Assembly (NCBI GenBank): GCA_905234775.1
Contig: CAJOJC010000081.1
Span: 1 to 7,566, forward strand
DNA length: 7,566 nucleotides
Reading direction: 5' to 3'
Source of the DNA: an uncultured Bacteroidales bacterium
GTDB lineage: Bacteria; Bacteroidota; Bacteroidia; Bacteroidales; UBA932
Shown here: piece after piece, positions 6,149 to 7,566 of the stretch
Numbering within the stretch: position 1 is the first letter of the stretch
Layout of the letters: each line of letters starts with the position of its first letter
The notes under the pieces: generated by a model
Seen by the model: the letters and a program-made list of their open reading frames with translations, nothing else
The model's database searches: none
Told to the model about the DNA's origin: nothing
Program-made: the position numbers and the translations under genes

Positions 6149-6892
6149 ATGAAATACTCTGTCATAATACCTGTTTACAACCGCCCGGACGAAGTGTCCG
6201 AGCTCCTCGCAAGTATAGCCGCCCAGTCCTTCCGCGACTTCGAGGTACTGGTGGTAGAAGACGGCTCTTCCGTAAAATGCGAAAATATTGTAAATCAGTA
6301 TAATGACAAGCTGAATATAAAGTATCTCTACAAAGAAAACGGGGGCCCTGCGATGGCCCGCAATTATGCTGCCGAGAGGGCAAAAGGGGAGTTTTTACTC
6401 ATCCTTGACTCAGACACCGTAATCCCCGAAGGCTACTTCGAAGCGATCGAATCATTCTTTGCGAAGAACGCTCCTGACGCCTTTGGCGGGCCCGACCGCG
6501 GAGGAGACGATTTCACTCCGGTCCAGAAAGCGATCAGCTATTCGATGACCTCATTCTTTACGACCGGCGGCATCCGCGGCGGAAAGCGCAAAATCACTCG
6601 CTTCTTCCCGCGCTCATTCAATATGGGTGTCAAAAAAGAAGTATTCTCCAAGTTGGGAGGCTTTTCCGCCATGCGCTTCGGCGAAGACGTAGATTTCAGC
6701 ATGAGGGTAGTGGAAGCCGGATATACTACCGCGCTTATCCCTGACGCATGGCTTTACCACAAACGACGTACAGACTTCCGAAAGTTCTTCCGCCAGGTCC
6801 GGAACTCAGGAAAGGCCAGAATTGCCCTTACAAGGCGTCATCCGGGCTCTCTGAGGCTCGTACACCTCTTCCCCCTTTATACTGCCTTTTGA
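6149..6892 (+). CDS. Family 2 glycosyltransferase, catalytic part (C-terminus frame-disrupted)
   Basis: This is a GT-A fold, inverting family 2 glycosyltransferase that would transfer a sugar from a nucleotide donor to a glycan or lipid acceptor at the inner face of the membrane. It opens with YSVIIPVYNRPDEVSELLASI. VEDGSS is the nucleotide-binding acidic motif and GGPAMARNYA is typical of the family. The metal-binding DxD is D87-S88-D89 in LILDSDTVIP, and FGEDVDFSMRV (Glu179-Asp180) fits the catalytic ED region. HKRRTDFRKFFRQVRNSGKAR follows, then HPGSLRLVHLFP. The frame stops at 247 (LYTAF), just where relatives enter their C-terminal membrane helices; those helices are found downstream in another frame (to 7070). 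The ATG directly follows the TAG of the CBM9-like gene, so both are on one message. Without the membrane part the enzyme may be soluble or inactive. Acceptor and sugar cannot be told. Confidence 0.85.
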   Translation: MKYSVIIPVYNRPDEVSELLASIAAQSFRDFEVLVVEDGSSVKCENIVNQYNDKLNIKYLYKENGGPAMARNYAAERAKGEFLLILDSDTVIPEGYFEAIESFFAKNAPDAFGGPDRGGDDFTPVQKAISYSMTSFFTTGGIRGGKRKITRFFPRSFNMGVKKEVFSKLGGFSAMRFGEDVDFSMRVVEAGYTTALIPDAWLYHKRRTDFRKFFRQVRNSGKARIALTRRHPGSLRLVHLFPLYTAF

Positions 6893-7070
6893 CGTCCTTT
6901 ACGCGCTCCTTGTTTTCGCAGACTCCTCTATACAGAACAAGAGCCCGAAAGTCGGGCTCCTGTCTATAGCCGCAGCATACGTACAGCTGTGGGGTTACGG
7001 TATCGGTTTTGTCGCCGGGCTGTTCTCTAAGGAGCAAAGCAACATCGACAACGATAAGTTCTATCGCTAG
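6855..7070 (+). pseudogene. C-terminal membrane segment of the glycosyltransferase, out of frame with its N-terminal part
   Basis: This frame is open from 6855 and has family-like sequence from about 6882: LPFDVLYALLVFADSS, then NKSPKVGLLSIAAAYVQ and LWGYGIGFVAGLF (through 7025), ending in a polar tail and TAG at 7068-7070. Two hydrophobic stretches around an NKSxKVGLLS motif are the usual C-terminus of this GT2 type. It is in the +1 frame relative to 6149. Dropping one C from the C5 run at 6871-6875 would join the frames as ...HLFPFILPFDV... and give 306 residues. Relatives usually have a longer hydrophobic stretch between HLFP and this point, so some 20 residues may be lost. It has no plausible start of its own. 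Confidence 0.75.
6941..6959. terminator. GC-rich hairpin, possible terminator for the minus-strand rho message
   Basis: GAGCCCGA (6941-6948) and TCGGGCTC (6952-6959) are a perfect 8-bp inverted repeat around a 3-nt loop. On the plus strand no T-run follows. On the minus strand the stem is followed by TTGTTCTG, a weak U-rich tract, about 107 nt beyond the rho stop. The hairpin lies inside the glycosyltransferase 3' coding frame (NKSPKVGLL), so codon choice alone could produce it. Confidence 0.3.
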
Positions 7071-7566
7071 AAGGTATCGTAGAACTTAGCCTCGCGCGGG
7101 CTCACCTTATTCATATTGTCGATAAGATCCTGGTTGGTCTTATACTCGTCCATGAGCTGAAGCATGAAATTCATCGCTTCGGTAGGGTTCATGTCTGCCA
7201 GGAGCTTGCGGAGGATCCAAATTCTCTGACCGTTGTACTTCTCATACAGGAGGTCGTCGCGGCGCGTTCCGGAAAGGACTACGTTGACGGCAGGGAAGAT
7301 ACGCCTGTTGGCCAGAGTCCTGTCCAGCTGAATTTCGGAGTTGCCGGTACCCTTGAATTCCTCGAAAATGACGTCGTCCATCTTGGAACCGGTCTCGGTA
7401 AGGGCTGTCGCAAGGATAGTGAGAGAGCCGCCGCCTTCTACATTACGTGCCGCGCCGAAGAAGCGCTTGGGTTTCTGGAGGGCATTGGCGTCTACACCGC
7501 CGGTAAGGACCTTACCGGATGCGGGCTGAACGGTATTGTATGCACGGGCGAGGCGGGTGATGGAGT
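7067..7566 (-). CDS. rho: Transcription termination factor Rho, C-terminal part (cut by window edge)
   Basis: Rho is the hexameric RNA helicase that ends transcription at factor-dependent terminators. The 165 visible residues are the C-terminal part of the ATPase domain. Clear blocks in order are [10 protein letters not shown] (just after Walker B), [20 protein letters not shown] (Q-loop region), [31 protein letters not shown] (internal EEFKGTGN is the R-loop with its RNA-contacting Lys), [23 protein letters not shown] (arginine-finger region), and [19 protein letters not shown] near the end. An internal Met (7381) is not the start, because homology continues upstream to the window edge. It is convergent with the glycosyltransferase and the two stop codons share CTAG at 7067-7070. 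The identification is firm. Confidence 0.96.
   Translation of the reverse strand, partial: SITRLARAYNTVQPASGKVLTGGVDANALQKPKRFFGAARNVEGGGSLTILATALTETGSKMDDVIFEEFKGTGNSEIQLDRTLANRRIFPAVNVVLSGTRRDDLLYEKYNGQRIWILRKLLADMNPTEAMNFMLQLMDEYKTNQDLIDNMNKVSPREAKFYDTF

Noticed and set aside
6748..6969. Plus-strand 73-codon frame over the end of the glycosyltransferase
   Set aside because: It overlaps the real frame (DAWLYHKRR) and then the membrane-segment frame, and has no family pattern of its own.

Overview
The window looks like a chromosomal segment from a gut- or rumen-type Bacteroidales bacterium. Three things point there: exact TAnnTTTG -7 promoter boxes, starts without Shine-Dalgarno sequences, and a set of glycoside hydrolases with Bacteroidales-style MnmE and Rho proteins. 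Coding DNA is GC-rich and the short gaps are AT-rich. The genus cannot be read from the sequence.

Layout. (1) 1-317, minus strand: 5' part of mnmE (tRNA wobble-uridine modification GTPase), running off the left edge. (2) 318-389: a 72-bp divergent promoter region with -7 boxes facing both ways and a 12-codon mini-ORF that overlaps the next start by ATGA. (3) 390-2817, plus: an exported PA14-containing family 3 glycoside hydrolase, split into two frames by a disruption near 1240-1254. (4) 2814-5501, plus: an exported family 31 glycoside hydrolase, coupled to the GH3 by an ATGA overlap. (5) 5507-5514: a third -7 box, placed to make a leaderless transcript of (6) 5519-6148, a CBM9-like carbohydrate-binding-type protein without a signal peptide. 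(7) 6149-7070, plus: a family 2 glycosyltransferase whose C-terminal membrane part is in another frame after about 6870. (8) 7067-7566, minus: C-terminal part of transcription terminator Rho, whose stop codon interlocks with that of the glycosyltransferase in one CTAG. No gap exceeds 300 bp, and I see no RNA genes, CRISPR arrays, insertion sequences or SusC/SusD genes.

How they work together. GH3 and GH31 form a two-gene unit. Both enzymes have N-terminal signal peptides and would remove beta- and alpha-linked sugars from oligosaccharides outside the cytoplasm; together they would suit a branched plant glycan, but the substrate is not determined. The CBM9-like protein and the glycosyltransferase abut and form a second unit. 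mnmE and rho are housekeeping genes on either side.

I see no clearly new system. The points most worth a second look are the two frame disruptions, each of which also seems to have lost conserved family residues (real decay or an assembly error), and the repeated leaderless promoter arrangement with the coupled mini-ORF in front of GH3.
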